A DNA stretch of 13,960 bases, taken from assembly GCA_003519965.1 (NCBI GenBank), contig DOVS01000016.1:1-13960 (forward strand), given 5' to 3'. Made by a program: the position numbers and the translations under genes. Position 1 is the first letter of the stretch, and the number at the start of each line of letters is the position of its first letter. The notes below the pieces were generated by a model. The model had not been told where the DNA came from. It saw nothing but the letters and a program-made list of their open reading frames with translations, and did not search any database. Origin of the DNA: Betaproteobacteria bacterium. GTDB taxonomy: Bacteria; Pseudomonadota; Gammaproteobacteria; Burkholderiales; UBA9220. Below, piece by piece: positions 7,245 through 13,960 of this stretch.

Positions 7245-10200
7245 GATGCGTCTCCTTTTCCAGACGCGCGCGGGTGTTGAAGAACACCACGCTGCCGCCG
7301 ACCAGGTCCATGAGCGACATTTGCCAAACATCCGGATCGCGCCGCATTACCGGATTGAGGTGGATGCCCGTTCGGCGCACCTGATCGCCTTCCACGCGCT
7401 TGCCGCCGATCTGGTAGTTGGTTGCGCCATAACCCCAGTGGCCGTAGCCAACGCGAAAGGCGATAACGCCGGGACGCAGCCCCTGCATCACCCGCGCCCG
7501 CCCCTTGCGCCGCCCTTCCGGAGTCACCACCCAGACCTCGTCGCCGTCGCGAATGCCATCGCGTTCGGCGTCCGCGGCCGCGATTTGAATGCCGTTGTCG
7601 GGCATGATTTCGCGCAGCACGTAGTTGGACGCCAATCGCGAGTGGCTTTGCAAGGCGCCCTTCTTGGTAATGATCGTCAACGGCCAGCTGTTGGGATCGT
7701 CCAGTTTATCGAGCGGCTTGCCCAGGGCCGTTGCCGGCTCCACCCAGCCGGTGGCGCCCAGGAACGGGCGGCCGGACATGCTGTCGCGGGTCAGGGCCGT
7801 TTCCTCCTGGTAGAAATGCAGCGTCTTGCTGAAGCGGTGGGTAAGCCTGTCCCCCTCGCGGGCCCGATCATGCGGTTCGAAACGTCCGCCGCGGGACATC
7901 GCCGACAATACCTTGGACCATTCCGCATCCTTCAACGCCCCGCGGAATTGGGCGTGAAAGGCCTTCAGGTCGCCGATTTCCAGCTCCGTCTTACTGATGT
8001 CCGGCACCTCGTCGCCGTTTCCGCCCGCGGCAAGGGCAACGTTGGCCGTGGCCTTGAGATACCAGTCCTCCTTGCGGTGCAGCGGCCAGAGCTTGCCGTC
8101 CGCGTCCGGAATGGCGTTGTCGCCGTAGCCGGGCATGCCCACCCGTTTGGCGACGTCGATGAAAAATTCCTCCATGCACATGTGGCGGCCGTCTTCGGTC
8201 TTCTCGGTCAGCTCGATCACCGGCCAGCGCACCCCCGTTCCCTTGGTCAGCGTCGTAGGGAGGGTGCCGATATGGCACCAGCGCTCGAGGAAGCTGCCGT
8301 CCGGAATAATGTAGTCGGCATACATGCTGGTGTCGCCGACCACGATATCGGAGGCGATGATCAAGGGGATGTTCTTCGGGTCCTTGGCGGCATCGACGAA
8401 CGCCTGGTTGCCCTGGCTCGGCACGCTGTAGAAAGGCGTGGCCATGTGCCACATGAGGATATCGACCCCGTAGGGGTAGCGCTGCACCGCCGAAGGCAGT
8501 AGTTCCGTGTAGACCTCGAAACTCAGCGGGAACCAGGGCCGTTTGGCCGGATAGGGGTTCTTGCCGGCGGCCTTCTTGGCCTTGAACTCGCTCGATTCCT
8601 CGTAATACGCCTCTTCGCGCGACAGCTTGACCCCGAATGCACGGGCCTCGGCGCCGGGCACCGCCGTCACATCGTAGCGCCCCTTCTTGTAACCGTAACT
8701 CCCGCCGCCGACGGTCAGGCCGCCCGTCCAATTCAGGTTGCCGACCAAAAGGTTGAGCAGCAGCACCGCCACCCCATTGTAGTAGCCGTTGGGATGCTTG
8801 ACTACGCCGCGGTACATCTCGCTGCACGCCTTGCGCCCGTGAGACGTGAACTCGCGCGCCAGGGCCACGATCTGTGCCTCGGGCACGCCGCAGATCGCCC
8901 CGTACTCGGCGATCGTATGACGCTGCGCCGATTCGCGCAGCAGGGTAAAGGCGCTTTGCACCCGAACCCCGTTGACGCTGCCGCTATATTCGAGTTGCGC
9001 CGTCTTGACGGCGGCGGCCTGGGCCGGCCGGCTGGCGCCGGCGGCGATCACCACGCGGTCGCCTTCCTCCTCGCCGCCAAAGCGGCCGAGGCCCGCATCC
9101 TCGCTGCGCAAGAAGGCGCCGGTGCGCGGATGGTGCGGGTCCACGATGACCAGATGGCTGGCGTCGGTGCACGACAATTCGCCCGCCGCCTCGGCGGCGC
9201 TTTGGGACGGATGACTGAGATAGGCCGCGTTGTAGCGTTTCTGTTCGAGAATCCAGCGGATCATGGCCATCGCCATGGCGCCGTCCGTGCCGGGTTTGAT
9301 GGGAATCCACGCGGCGGCGTCGCCGCTGACGCCGCCGCGGCCCAATAGCGGATCGATTACCACGTACTTGAGCCCGCCCGCCTCGGCGCGCGCCTGGGCA
9401 GTATATTTGCCTAGCGTCTGCATGGGAAAATTGGCGTCGCCCGGCTGCGTGCCCCAGAAGATGATGAACTCCGCGTGCATCACGTCCGGCTTGGTCATGT
9501 GTTTGCCGGGATAGACCATGGCCGTGGCCACATGGTGGCTTACCTCGCACACGTTGACGTGCTCGTAGACGTTTACCGTGCCGAAGGCCTTCCCGAAGCG
9601 ACGCGCGAACCCCAGCCGGCTGCCGACAACGCGCCCACCCTGAAACAGCAGGCCGTTGGTGCGGTTGCCCAACTCGGGGGCCTGCGCATCCATGAGTTCC
9701 TTGCGCTTGCCGTAGAGCCCGCGAAAACCGAGCACGTCCATATCCTTGCTGGCGGGGTCGCCGGTGTCGGCAAATATCTTGCCCCCCTCGACGACCTCGT
9801 CGATCAGTTGCTTCCAGGATATCGGCTGCCACTGTCCGCTGCCGCGCGGTCCCGAACGCTTCAACGGCACCGTGATGCGGTAGGGGTCGTACGCCGTCTG
9901 GATGCCCGCGTTGCCACGGGCGCAAACGGTGCCGGGCCGCTTGGCGGTATCCAGCAGCGGGGTCTGGAGCCGTGTGTAGTCCAGCAGCGTGTTCGGATGG
10001 TAGGGGTTGCCCATGATGCGCTGCACACGTCCGGTCTTGCGGTTGATCTTCACCCGCAGCCCGCACTCGCTGTGGCACTGCTGGTCCACCGTGTGGCGCA
10101 GCATCCAGTCGGGGTTGGGGCCCATCGCCCCGGTTTTGGCGTCGTGCAGCCATTCCGGCGTGTCAGAGACACCGTAGATGGGGTGCAGCGCGCCCTTGCC

Positions 10201-10329
10201 GCGGTTGCGGAACAGCGCCGCATCGATCAATGTGCCGTGGAAACCGATGAAACCGGCGCCAATGCCCCCCGCAGCGATGGTTTTAAGAAACCCTCTGCGC
10301 GTAACGCTTAAGAAACTCTTATCCGCCAT
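7237..10329 (-). CDS. ttrA: Tetrathionate reductase-like molybdopterin subunit (TtrA family)
   Basis: A 1030-residue precursor, about the length of Salmonella TtrA. It has a twin-arginine signal (TRRGFLKTIAAGG, 10-22), an Fe-S domain, and the long molybdopterin-guanine-dinucleotide domains. The likely Mo-ligating Cys is C261 (NVCEVSHH), and stretches such as CGVPEAQIVALAREFTSHGR resemble TtrA closely. The proximal [4Fe-4S] motif is odd: the normal C-x2-C-x3-C reads D82-x2-C85-x3-C89, with the fourth ligand C136 (TVCARGN) present. TtrA reduces tetrathionate to thiosulfate in the periplasm; relatives act on arsenate or selenate, so substrate is inferred. ATG 10329 has AAGGAGG 9 bases upstream and precedes the Tat signal; an in-frame extension to 10785 is only out-of-frame ttrC. 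It overlaps ttrC by 11 bases and the TorD gene by 8. Confidence 0.8.
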   Translation of the reverse strand: MADKSFLSVTRRGFLKTIAAGGIGAGFIGFHGTLIDAALFRNRGKGALHPIYGVSDTPEWLHDAKTGAMGPNPDWMLRHTVDQQCHSECGLRVKINRKTGRVQRIMGNPYHPNTLLDYTRLQTPLLDTAKRPGTVCARGNAGIQTAYDPYRITVPLKRSGPRGSGQWQPISWKQLIDEVVEGGKIFADTGDPASKDMDVLGFRGLYGKRKELMDAQAPELGNRTNGLLFQGGRVVGSRLGFARRFGKAFGTVNVYEHVNVCEVSHHVATAMVYPGKHMTKPDVMHAEFIIFWGTQPGDANFPMQTLGKYTAQARAEAGGLKYVVIDPLLGRGGVSGDAAAWIPIKPGTDGAMAMAMIRWILEQKRYNAAYLSHPSQSAAEAAGELSCTDASHLVIVDPHHPRTGAFLRSEDAGLGRFGGEEEGDRVVIAAGASRPAQAAAVKTAQLEYSGSVNGVRVQSAFTLLRESAQRHTIAEYGAICGVPEAQIVALAREFTSHGRKACSEMYRGVVKHPNGYYNGVAVLLLNLLVGNLNWTGGLTVGGGSYGYKKGRYDVTAVPGAEARAFGVKLSREEAYYEESSEFKAKKAAGKNPYPAKRPWFPLSFEVYTELLPSAVQRYPYGVDILMWHMATPFYSVPSQGNQAFVDAAKDPKNIPLIIASDIVVGDTSMYADYIIPDGSFLERWCHIGTLPTTLTKGTGVRWPVIELTEKTEDGRHMCMEEFFIDVAKRVGMPGYGDNAIPDADGKLWPLHRKEDWYLKATANVALAAGGNGDEVPDISKTELEIGDLKAFHAQFRGALKDAEWSKVLSAMSRGGRFEPHDRAREGDRLTHRFSKTLHFYQEETALTRDSMSGRPFLGATGWVEPATALGKPLDKLDDPNSWPLTIITKKGALQSHSRLASNYVLREIMPDNGIQIAAADAERDGIRDGDEVWVVTPEGRRKGRARVMQGLRPGVIAFRVGYGHWGYGATNYQIGGKRVEGDQVRRTGIHLNPVMRRDPDVWQMSLMDLVGGSVVFFNTRARLEKETHRA

Positions 10330-11503
10330 GGCTGACTGCCTCCTTGGAAATTGTTGTTGTCGAGATATCTTTTTTTGCGCCCGTCCCGTAGGGCAACACC
10401 GCCCAAAACAGCGCCATCCAGCCGATGCAATAGGCAAAGTCGAGGATAAGGGCGGTCCACATCTCCGGCGGCACGGTGTAGAGGTAGTAACCCGCCCCGC
10501 TTTTAGGCACGGCCTGACCGACGATAACCAGGGCATAACGCAGAGCGAAAGCACCCACCACCGCCGCCGCCGCGGCAACGGCGGACACCAGCGGATTGCG
10601 GCGCAGCGCTCGCGGGAACAGCAACAATGACGGCAACACGGTGCCGAGCCCGAACCACCAATACCACGCCAGTCCGCGATACGGGCCGTCGACGAGCGCC
10701 AGCGCCCGATGCAGTTCCACACCGCCGAAATGCCTTGCGTATTGCAGCCACAGCAGCCACAACGCGGTGCTGGCGAGCGAGGCAATCCACAGTGCGGACG
10801 GATTGCCCATGTGCGCCGGCCGTGCCCGCCCGTCCCTCAAGTAGCTGCCGAGCGGCAGCAGCAGCCACAGCAGGCCTGCGCCCCCGGCGATGGCGCTGGA
10901 GAAGAAGATCGCCGGCACAAAGGCGCTGCCCCACAGCACGACGCCGTGCTCGGTCATCAAAAAGACGCCTGAGTAGAGAATGGCGAAGACGGCCAACAAA
11001 ACGCCGATCACGGCAATCGCGCGACTGGAGGCCTCCCCGGCCAGCGGATTGAAGCGGCGCACCCACAGGGTCGCCACGTCGGCGATGCCTCGGACGGCCG
11101 CAGACCGACCTACCAAGGCGCGCTCGATGTTGGGGGCGAGCACCGCGACGGCGAGCCACCAGCACAGCAGGGCGAACAGCGGCAACAGGACGACCCCGAA
11201 CTTGATGATGGCGGTGCCCGCGTCGTCCCAGCCGAAGACGTAGGCATGCCACAGGCGACCAGGCTGCTCGACCTCCAATACGGGATTGGTCAGGCCCGCG
11301 ATCATCAAGGCGACTGCCAGCGGCAGGGCGAAATACTGCTCCGCGCTATCGCTATCGTGGCTGCGCCAGCGGCGCCACGCCCAGAACAGGAAGATAGCGC
11401 CGGCAATGCCCACCATGGCGGAGTAAGTGGCAAGCAGCGGGGTAATCGGCCGCCCGTGCGCCACGTTGAGATATTCCCAGAACCACTCGTGAACCATCGT
11501 CAT
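10319..11503 (-). CDS. ttrC: NrfD/TtrC-like membrane subunit
   Basis: A 394-residue integral membrane protein with about nine to ten hydrophobic segments, of the NrfD/PsrC/TtrC family that anchors molybdopterin/ferredoxin pairs to the membrane and exchanges electrons with quinones. Visible features are GLTNPVLEVEQPGRLWHAY in the first third, a typical quinone-side loop of NrfD proteins, and the SGVFLMTEHGVVLWGSAFVPAIFF region in the middle. No haem or Fe-S ligands are expected. ATG 11503 has GAGGAGG (11511-11517) 7 bases upstream and overlaps the ttrB stop (ATGA); a second ATG two codons on is less favoured. Lying between ttrB and ttrA gives the order B-C-A known from Salmonella ttr. Confidence 0.85.
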   Translation of the reverse strand: MTMVHEWFWEYLNVAHGRPITPLLATYSAMVGIAGAIFLFWAWRRWRSHDSDSAEQYFALPLAVALMIAGLTNPVLEVEQPGRLWHAYVFGWDDAGTAIIKFGVVLLPLFALLCWWLAVAVLAPNIERALVGRSAAVRGIADVATLWVRRFNPLAGEASSRAIAVIGVLLAVFAILYSGVFLMTEHGVVLWGSAFVPAIFFSSAIAGGAGLLWLLLPLGSYLRDGRARPAHMGNPSALWIASLASTALWLLWLQYARHFGGVELHRALALVDGPYRGLAWYWWFGLGTVLPSLLLFPRALRRNPLVSAVAAAAAVVGAFALRYALVIVGQAVPKSGAGYYLYTVPPEMWTALILDFAYCIGWMALFWAVLPYGTGAKKDISTTTISKEAVSHGG

Positions 11504-12447
11504 TGCGAAACCTCCTCTATCGTCCAGTCGCCGCTCGGTTCACCCGCAGCGCGGCGGTTAGCGCTCCACAGATCCGGCCGTCCGGGCAAATTATTCTGCA
11601 AGGCGTCCGCCAAACCAACGTACAAGACGCGCGGCTGATTGCCCGTCTCCGGCTTGAGCACCTGCACCGGCCATTGCTGCAGCGCGCGCGCCGGCGCGCT
11701 GTGGGGATCGTTGAGGTCTCCGAATTGGCGCGCGCCGCCGACACAGGTTTCCACACAGGCCGGCAGCAATCCCTGATCGGTGCGCTGGGCGCAGAAATTG
11801 CATTTGTCGGCGGTGTTGGTGACTGGGTTCATAAAGCGGGCGTCATAGGGGCAGGCATCGACGCAAGAACCGCAACCGATACAGCGGTCGGCATCCACTA
11901 CTACGATGCCGTCGCGGCGCTGCCAGGTCGCTCCCGCCGGACAGACCTCGATGCACGAAGGGCGCTTGCAGTGATTGCACAAACGCGGCAGAAAGGCCCG
12001 CCGCGTGTCGGGGTAACGCCCGATCTCCATGTCCGGCACCCAGGTGCGAAACACGCCGCCCGGCACGTTGTTCTCGAACTTGCACGCAGCGGTACAGGCC
12101 TGGCAGCCGATGCACTTTCTGAGATCCACCAGCATGGCCCAGCGTTTCCCTTCGAATCCCTTGAAGGCCAACTCGCCATCCTTTGCGGTGTAGCCATAGG
12201 CCGCGGCGCCGTGATCGTCGATGAAATCCCGGCCGGCGTCGCCGCGTGGCCGACCAAGCAACGGCATAGCGGGAATGGCGGATGTTGTCGCGGTCGCGGC
12301 GGCTTTCGCGCCGTGGGAGAGGGCGACCGCCATCCCTGCGGCGCCGCTCGTCAAGGCGCGGAAGAATCGCCGCCGTCCCATTTCTGGCGCCGCCGCCTGG
12401 TTTTTCTTATGCGCTATGTTAGCCCCAGCGCCATTGTGTTTTCTCAT
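11500..12447 (-). CDS. ttrB: Four-cluster ferredoxin subunit with Tat signal (TtrB family)
   Basis: A 315-residue Fe-S electron-transfer subunit with 16 cysteines in four groups for four [4Fe-4S] clusters: C112/115/118/122 (CIGCQACTAAC), C157/160/165/169 (CNHCKRPSCIEVC), C189/192/195/199 (CIGCGSCVDAC) and C216/219/231/235. A Tat signal (GRRRFFRALTSG, 24-35) after an unusually long, polar 23-residue N-region, plus a hydrophobic stretch to about 50, predicts periplasmic location with TtrA, which also has its own Tat signal. This is typical for TtrB and unlike many ferredoxin partners that ride along without a signal. ATG 12447 has GGGGAG (12456-12461) 8 bases upstream; an in-frame ATG at codon 23 is possible but has weaker context. 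It is the first gene of the operon. Confidence 0.85.
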   Translation of the reverse strand: MRKHNGAGANIAHKKNQAAAPEMGRRRFFRALTSGAAGMAVALSHGAKAAATATTSAIPAMPLLGRPRGDAGRDFIDDHGAAAYGYTAKDGELAFKGFEGKRWAMLVDLRKCIGCQACTAACKFENNVPGGVFRTWVPDMEIGRYPDTRRAFLPRLCNHCKRPSCIEVCPAGATWQRRDGIVVVDADRCIGCGSCVDACPYDARFMNPVTNTADKCNFCAQRTDQGLLPACVETCVGGARQFGDLNDPHSAPARALQQWPVQVLKPETGNQPRVLYVGLADALQNNLPGRPDLWSANRRAAGEPSGDWTIEEVSQ

Positions 12448-12562
12448 AAAAGAATCTCCCCGGTTAAATTCAACGTTCGTTGCGTTTTCCCATTCCCACA
12501 GTCGCTAAAATAGAGATTAGACGTCGGCCGGTGCTGCTTACGGCGGCTTGCCGGGCTGTGGC

Positions 12563-12625
12563 TCTCGGGTTATGCTGTCGGTCTATATTGATCGCCGCAA
12601 GTCGCCGGAGTTGTCTCGGGTTATG
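12563..12625. repeat. 12-bp direct repeat TCTCGGGTTATG, two copies
   Basis: Exact copies lie at 12563-12574 and 12614-12625, 51 bases apart start to start, close to five helical turns. Flanking bases do not match. Two same-facing copies in the gap between a sensor operon and its probable target fit paired response-regulator sites; this is inference. Confidence 0.5.
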
Positions 12626-12746
12626 TTATGCGCAGCAAAGATCGTTCCAGATAGATGCTCGGCTTCTTGTATCATCGCCTGGCCTCAATTTCGTCGGGTA
12701 TGGCCGCCTAGAAACGAGGGGGCGTTATTCCGATTTGTCACCATCT

Positions 12747-12785
12747 GGTAACCTGTTATCGATAGCTATCGGTTATTCGGTTACC
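12747..12785. promoter_or_regulatory. Nested inverted repeat, likely operator
   Basis: Outer arms GGTAACC (12747-12753) and GGTTACC (12779-12785) are exact complements. Inside, CGATAGCTATCG (12760-12771) is a perfect 12-bp palindrome whose centre is only half a base from that of the outer arms. A third GTAAC lies at 12791-12795, 11 bases from the GTTAC at 12780. The element ends 13 bases before the ATG of the PhnD-like gene, where no Shine-Dalgarno sequence is visible, so it could block transcription or translation of that gene. Confidence 0.5.
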
Positions 12786-12798
12786 AAAAAGTAACTTA

Positions 12799-13662
12799 AT
12801 GTCGTATTGTATTTTCACTGTTTTCCGATTGCTGTTTTGCATACTCCTGATGGCGGTCGCTACGCCTGCCGGCGCGGGAGAGGCCGTAATCCGCGTCGGT
12901 ATGACCCCGGCCTTCCTGAGCAACCAGTACGGATTGCTCGCAGATTGGCGCACCTACCTGGAGAAGAAACTCGGCCGCCGGGTCGAGTTCGTAGAGCGGG
13001 ACAGTTACCGGAAAACCATAGACCTTTTGCGCCTCGGTAAACTCGATTTCGCCTGGGTTTGCGACTACCCTTATGTGTACCTCAGGAAACGGAACCAGGC
13101 CCGCCTGCTGGCAGTGCCTTATTCTCAAGGCCGATCCGGCTACCGCGCCTATCTCATCGTTCCCGCCCGGGATACCCATACCCGCTCCCTCTTGCAACTC
13201 AAGGGCAAGATATTCGCCTACGCCGATCCCTATTCCAATTCCGGCTATCTCGTTCCCCGGTACCAACTCCACGAGATGAGGCTAAACCCGGATAGGTTCT
13301 TCAAGCGCTCCTTTTTCACCTACTCGCACCGCGCCGCCATCGAGGCGGTGGCCGCCGGCGTCGCACAAGGGGCGTCGGTAGACAGCTTCGTTTGGGACTC
13401 CCTAGCCAAGATCCGGCCGCAGCTTACCGCGCAGACCCGCATTGTTTCCCGTTCCCCGGAATATGGTTTTCCGCCTTTCGTTGCTAGCCGCGCCGCCTCT
13501 GATCGGGACTTCGCGGCCATGCGCAAGGCGCTGCTTAACATGAACCACGATGCGAGAGGCATCGCATTGCTTCGCCGTCTCAATCTGGACGGATTTAAGG
13601 TAGGCGATCCCGCCGCCTATGGCGCCGTGGCCGACATGATGAACGCCATGAGCGGACGGTGA
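12799..13662 (+). CDS. Secreted PhnD-like periplasmic substrate-binding protein
   Basis: A 287-residue protein with a Sec-type signal peptide (hydrophobic about 7-21, likely cleavage near AGA 24-26) and a PhnD/phosphonate-binding-like fold (about 29-280). Signs are IRVGMTPAF at the mature start, KLDFAWVCDYPYVY (81-94), the ligand-loop type DPYSNSGYLVPRYQL (143-157) and SVDSFVWDSL (193-202). No ABC permease or ATPase genes are visible, and its TGA overlaps the GTG of a membrane sensor kinase, so I infer a sensory rather than transport role. Salmonella TtrS, the tetrathionate sensor, has such a domain fused to its kinase. ATG 12799 keeps the full signal peptide but has no evident ribosome site. 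The ligand is unknown. Confidence 0.85.
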   Translation: MSYCIFTVFRLLFCILLMAVATPAGAGEAVIRVGMTPAFLSNQYGLLADWRTYLEKKLGRRVEFVERDSYRKTIDLLRLGKLDFAWVCDYPYVYLRKRNQARLLAVPYSQGRSGYRAYLIVPARDTHTRSLLQLKGKIFAYADPYSNSGYLVPRYQLHEMRLNPDRFFKRSFFTYSHRAAIEAVAAGVAQGASVDSFVWDSLAKIRPQLTAQTRIVSRSPEYGFPPFVASRAASDRDFAAMRKALLNMNHDARGIALLRRLNLDGFKVGDPAAYGAVADMMNAMSGR

Positions 13663-13960
13663 GCATCCTGTTCAACCTCAGTTTTCGCTTCAAGATCCCG
13701 CTTTGGGGCAGCGTGCTGATTTTGGCCACTGCCGGATCGGTGGGGCTCGCCCTCACGTTTCGTGCTTACCACGATCTGCGCCAGGATTTGCTCATCAGCG
13801 CCGATAGTCTGGGACGCACCTTATCCAAAACTTTGTTTCCGGTTATGCTGCACGACAATGTATGGCGCGCCTATGAGATCATCAACGCGTCCTCCGATAA
13901 TGCAACGCCCACAAGCCCAGTGCAGGCTAGCGCTCTGGTCTTGCTGGATCGGCAGGGGGT
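13659..13960 (+). CDS. Membrane sensor protein, probably histidine kinase, 5' part
   Basis: The frame begins at GTG 13659, overlapping the previous stop (GTGA), and is open to the end of the window (100 full codons). A short cytoplasmic N-terminus (FRFKIPLW) leads into one membrane helix (about 14-34), then an extracytoplasmic segment (RAYHDLRQDLLISADSLGRT and on through SKTLFPVMLHDNVWRAY). This layout is usual for sensor histidine kinases with a small periplasmic sensing region, but the HAMP, HisKA and ATPase domains would lie beyond the window, so a chemoreceptor or a GGDEF protein is not excluded. Overlap with the PhnD-like gene suggests that this protein receives its signal. Confidence 0.65.
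   Translation, partial: MSILFNLSFRFKIPLWGSVLILATAGSVGLALTFRAYHDLRQDLLISADSLGRTLSKTLFPVMLHDNVWRAYEIINASSDNATPTSPVQASALVLLDRQG

Larger units (their letters stand above)
12448..12798. other. Divergent regulatory gap between ttrB and the sensor genes
   Basis: A 351-base gap with no convincing gene. It holds two exact copies of TCTCGGGTTATG (12563-12574 and 12614-12625), the nested dyad at 12747-12785 next to the sensor gene, and the ttrB ribosome site at its left end. An open frame at 12480-12794 (plus strand) has no family resemblance. I found no convincing -35/-10 pair for ttrB. For the plus-strand gene, TTGTCA (12735-12740) is a fair -35, with a poor TATCGA 16 bases later. I found no FNR-type TTGAT-N4-ATCAA site by eye. 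Confidence 0.6.

Noticed and set aside
7138-8502. Long plus-strand open frame of 454 codons opposite ttrA
   Set aside because: Antisense shadow of a GC-rich gene. It shows no family motif, and its Arg/His-rich composition is typical of such shadows. The same holds for the frames at 8794-9348, 9475-10311 and 11503-12513.
10330-10785. N-terminal extension of the ttrA frame to a 1182-residue protein
   Set aside because: The extension is ttrC read out of frame, rich in Arg/Cys. The Tat signal and strong ribosome site mark ATG 10329 as the start.
12559-12576. Sigma-54 type -24/-12 site (TGGC then GC)
   Set aside because: The GG-to-GC distance is 12 rather than 10 bases and the TTGCA half is absent.
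12480-12794. 104-codon open frame in the divergent regulatory gap
   Set aside because: No family resemblance, and it runs through the repeats and the operator-like dyad up to the sensor gene start.

Overview
The window looks like a piece of a GC-rich proteobacterial chromosome, most likely Gammaproteobacteria (possibly Betaproteobacteria). This placement is an inference from the family mix: a YoaA/DinG-type helicase, a DUF1614 membrane protein, a high-potential iron-sulfur protein (HiPIP) and a Salmonella-like ttrBCA order with a divergent sensor. No taxonomic marker is present. I see no tRNA, rRNA, CRISPR array, insertion sequence or integrase.

Layout. (1) 1-2489, plus strand: the 3' end of a DUF72 (YecE-like) gene, then a YoaA/DinG-family Fe-S DNA helicase that is complete in every recognisable motif but cut by a single in-frame TAG at 1614-1616. 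(2) 2505-3152, minus strand: a DUF1614 membrane protein, convergent with the helicase. (3) 3298-5877, plus strand: a tight three-gene set of a two-CBS-domain protein, an ArsB/NhaD-type ion transporter whose start overlaps the CBS stop, and a ZIP-family metal transporter. (4) 5878-6143: a non-coding convergent gap with two hairpins. (5) 12447 down to 6144, minus strand: a tetrathionate-reductase-like operon, ttrB (Tat-exported ferredoxin with 16 Cys), ttrC (NrfD-like membrane subunit), ttrA (Tat-exported molybdopterin subunit), a TorD-family chaperone and a Tat-exported HiPIP. The first four overlap each other by a few bases and have strong Shine-Dalgarno sequences. (6) 12448-12798: a divergent regulatory gap with a nested inverted repeat and a 12-bp direct repeat. 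(7) 12799-13960, plus strand: a secreted PhnD-like periplasmic binding protein overlapping the start of a membrane sensor kinase that runs off the end.

How the genes fit together. Regions 5-7 form one candidate respiratory and sensing system. TtrA carries the molybdenum active site, TtrB relays electrons through four Fe-S clusters, TtrC connects them to the quinone pool, TorD would chaperone TtrA before Tat export, and HiPIP is an extra periplasmic electron carrier not found in the classical Salmonella ttr locus. The divergent PhnD-like protein plus kinase resembles Salmonella TtrS split into two polypeptides. Two features suggest this is not plain tetrathionate reduction: the first ligand position of the TtrA [4Fe-4S] motif is Asp instead of Cys, and a HiPIP, normally a high-potential carrier, is attached to the operon. 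The true substrate and direction cannot be settled from sequence. Region 3 looks like cation or anion homeostasis with a nucleotide-sensing CBS protein coupled to the transporter.
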